Notes under the pieces: model-generated
Database searches by the model: none
Seen by the model: the letters and a program-made list of their open reading frames with translations, nothing else
What the model was told of the DNA's origin: nothing
Shown here: piece after piece, positions 14,124 through 15,400 of the stretch
Position numbering within the stretch: position 1 is the stretch's first letter
Layout of the letters: every line of letters starts with the position of its first letter
NCBI GenBank assembly: GCA_030595765.1
Contig: JAUVCJ010000028.1
Location: forward strand, 1 to 15,400
From: Thermoplasmatota archaeon
Lineage (GTDB): Archaea > Thermoplasmatota > Thermoplasmata > GCA-020350865 > JAUVCJ01
Length of the DNA stretch: 15,400 nt
Direction: 5' to 3'
Translations under genes and position numbers: made by a program

Positions 14124-14804
14124 ATGGCCGAGCAAGACAATTATGGAATGGTAAAATGCGAGCTTTGCGGCTCTCGCATGAAGACCTCCAAGCTTACCGA
14201 GCACATGAAGAACGTGCATCCAAAGGGCGTTACCACCCATGAAGAGAGGGCAAAGATACAGCATCGCCGTGCCGCCGGAAAGAACATGGCCATGTATGCC
14301 GTGCTGGTAGCCATCATAGTTCTAGTAGCAGCAATGGTGGTGATCATCGACCCATTCAAGGAGGAGACCGAAATGGAATACGCTCCGGATTGGACATTGG
14401 TGGATATTGGCGGTGTCCAACGTTCCCTATACCGCAATTACCTTGACATATCAGACAAGCCTGTATTCCTAGAGTTCTACATGACAAATTGTGGTCATTG
14501 CCATAGCCTAGCACAGAAGATGGCAGTTCTTCATGACACATACGGGAATAACATCACATTCCTTTCCATTACCATCGACACTAGGGATACTATCTCCGCC
14601 GTTAACAATTTCATTTCAAGCTCAGGTGCGGATTGGACCCACTTTATCGATACCCCCTCAGAGAACGTAGCAGCCAAATATGAAGCCCATTTTACACCTC
14701 ACAGTTTCCTGATTGCTTCCGATGGCAAGATCGTCTGGACTCATCTTGGTGACGATTCTGCTGCTGTGTTCGAGGAGCAGTTCATTAAGATTCTGGACGA
14801 CTGA
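14124..14804 (+). CDS. membrane-anchored thioredoxin-like protein with N-terminal C2H2-type zinc finger
   Basis: 226 residues from ATG 14124. Residues 12-32 form a C2H2-like finger (C12-x2-C15-x11-H27-x4-H32). A basic segment (44-54) and one membrane helix (about 57-75, MYAVLVAIIVLVAAMVVII) follow. The rest is a TlpA/ResA-like thioredoxin fold with active site C123-G-H-C126 in EFYMTNCGHCHSL and a cis-proline at P192 (FTPHSFLI). By the positive-inside rule the finger is cytoplasmic and the thioredoxin domain outside. A disulfide-handling role in envelope proteins is likely; CGHC is the motif of protein disulfide isomerases, so oxidation or isomerisation is possible as well as reduction. The start is supported by the TATA box at 14077-14086 and an AAGGGT site at 14109-14114. 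The finger plus extracytoplasmic thioredoxin in one chain is odd. Confidence 0.85.
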   Translation: MAEQDNYGMVKCELCGSRMKTSKLTEHMKNVHPKGVTTHEERAKIQHRRAAGKNMAMYAVLVAIIVLVAAMVVIIDPFKEETEMEYAPDWTLVDIGGVQRSLYRNYLDISDKPVFLEFYMTNCGHCHSLAQKMAVLHDTYGNNITFLSITIDTRDTISAVNNFISSSGADWTHFIDTPSENVAAKYEAHFTPHSFLIASDGKIVWTHLGDDSAAVFEEQFIKILDD

Positions 14805-14852
14805 TTTTCAACTATGGACTAAATCTCAACTCTGAGTTATTCTTTGCCTAAT

Positions 14853-14982
14853 GAGCCTGTCCGAGAAATAGAACGCCCCCTCACAGATAGGGTTTCTGTT
14901 GTTAAAAAACGGGGAGGCATCAGGGTCAAAATGGTATTTCATGAAGAAAAATCGTGGAGAATTTGATTACTCAGACAGGCTC
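14853..14982. mobile_element. MITE-like element, about 130 bp, with terminal inverted repeats and TAAT duplication
   Basis: The left end (GAGCCTGTCCGAGAAAT, 14853-14869) and right end (complement of 14966-14982, GAGCCTGTCTGAGTAAT) match at 15 of 17 positions. Both are flanked by TAAT (14849-14852 and 14983-14986), consistent with a target-site duplication. The interior has no open frame, so a transposase elsewhere in the genome would be needed. The ends look like those of DDE insertion sequences; the family is not identified. It sits between the membrane thioredoxin stop and the aldolase promoter. Confidence 0.75.
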
Positions 14983-15004
14983 TAATGCTAGCAATACACG
15001 CAGT

Positions 15005-15067
15005 GCTAGGTCATCAAACCCAGCTGCTAGGTCATCAACACCGGCCACTAGATCATTAAACCCGTCA
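15005..15067 (+). repeat. three 21-bp direct repeats upstream of the aldolase promoter
   Basis: Units start at 15005, 15026 and 15047 and share CTAGGTCATCAAAC; the third is more diverged (CTAGATCATTAAAC). A partial GCTAG also starts at 14987. The period equals two turns of B-DNA, so sites would lie on the same face. The array ends three bases before the TATA box, in the usual place for an activator or repressor array. Confidence 0.75.
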
Positions 15068-15070
15068 AGG

Positions 15071-15080
15071 TTTTTATATA
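15071..15080 (+). promoter_or_regulatory. TATA box of the class II aldolase gene
   Basis: TTTTTATATA. The transcript start would fall near 15102, shortly before a GGTGA Shine-Dalgarno sequence (15106-15110). Confidence 0.75.
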
Positions 15081-15115
15081 CTGGAACCTTTCTTTGCATC
15101 CCGAAGGTGATGGAC

Positions 15116-15400
15116 ATGAGCAACACTCATCCCCCGATTCCAGGTTCCGTGCTCTTCGACGCTGTACACGGAATGGATTGCATAGTCATGGCAACCAATG
15201 TCAGGATGTTTCCAGGCGTTGGTGCAGGAATTCTCAGAGCCGCAAAGAAAATGGATGCTGCCATTATGATGGAGATTGCCAGAAGCGAAGGCAATTTGCC
15301 TGTTGGCTACACCGGCATGGGCCCGGCAGAGTATGCAGCCAATTGCATGGAGGCAGCCGACCAAGTCGGCAATGATGTATGGGTACTTCATGCAGACCAC
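15116..15400 (+). CDS. class II aldolase (fructose-bisphosphate aldolase-like), 3' end outside the window
   Basis: 95 residues are visible, with the frame open to the last base. Starts at ATG 15110 or ATG 15116 are in frame; 15116 is preferred because GGTGA (15106-15110) is then five bases upstream rather than overlapping. The sequence VLFDAVHGMDCIVMATNVR, then GAGILRAAKKMDAAIMMEIARSE and PVGYTGMGPAEYA, and finally WVLHADH fits the N-terminal part of a TIM-barrel class II aldolase (Fba or GatZ/KbaZ type). The H-x-D-H at residues 92-95 matches the HTDH of E. coli FbaA, where Asp is catalytic and the last His binds zinc. Such enzymes cleave or form fructose- or tagatose-bisphosphate in glycolysis, gluconeogenesis or sugar breakdown. 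The promoter, with three 21-bp repeats, suggests regulated expression. The substrate cannot be fixed from this part. Confidence 0.7.
   Translation, partial: MSNTHPPIPGSVLFDAVHGMDCIVMATNVRMFPGVGAGILRAAKKMDAAIMMEIARSEGNLPVGYTGMGPAEYAANCMEAADQVGNDVWVLHADH

Noticed and set aside
15005..15067. CRISPR array
   Set aside because: The units are contiguous with a 21-bp period and no unique spacers, only three copies, and no cas genes nearby.

Overview
The window is archaeal. It carries an aIF2-gamma gene, ribosomal protein S6e, an Fcf1-like PIN protein and the archaea-specific 4-phosphopantoate--beta-alanine ligase. Most transcription units have archaeal TATA boxes about 25 bases before the expected transcript start, often with a Shine-Dalgarno sequence. 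Gene content and style (moderate GC, large Ig-like surface proteins with acidic tails, many small zinc-knuckle proteins) fit a mesophilic euryarchaeon, perhaps of the Thermoplasmatota. That placement is an inference; no 16S rRNA is present.

Layout. 1-719 (+): 3' part of the phosphopantoate--beta-alanine ligase gene (coenzyme A synthesis), convergent with the next unit. 775-2827 (-): a translation operon, S6e -> aIF2-gamma -> PIN-domain protein, with an ATGA overlap between the first two and a good TATA box upstream. 3137-4852 (+): a 571-residue cytosolic protein made of a heptad coiled coil, a long acidic disordered region with a 13-copy 5-residue repeat, and a C-terminal zinc ribbon. 4941-6219 (+): a 75-residue unknown protein, a class I methyltransferase and a thioredoxin. 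6287-10921 (-): a 1544-residue surface protein with a signal peptide, nine Ig-like repeats of about 105 residues, two further beta-rich domains, one membrane helix and a cytoplasmic acidic tail bearing two zinc ribbons. 11120-12835 (+): a polytopic membrane protein resembling GT-C glycosyltransferases, divergent from the surface protein. 12830-13306 (-): a four-helix membrane protein of unknown role. 13453-13803 (-): a small acidic protein that is a partial copy of the surface protein's zinc-ribbon tail, lacking the first zinc knuckle. 14124-14804 (+): a C2H2-like finger, a membrane helix and an extracytoplasmic thioredoxin domain in one chain. 14853-14982: a 130-bp MITE-like element with 17-bp terminal inverted repeats and a TAAT duplication. 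15005-15067: three 21-bp direct repeats just upstream of a TATA box and a class II aldolase gene (15116 onward) that runs off the window.

The housekeeping part (1-2827) is ordinary. The accessory part has a recurring theme: short zinc knuckles joined to acidic tails or membrane anchors, including a duplicated ribbon shared between a giant surface protein and a small separate gene. The surface protein, the GT-C-like protein and the membrane thioredoxin could together serve cell-envelope building (N-glycosylation, disulfide handling), but this rests on proximity and domain content only. The most promising undescribed elements are the zinc-ribbon tail with its satellite gene, the 21-bp repeat promoter and the MITE.
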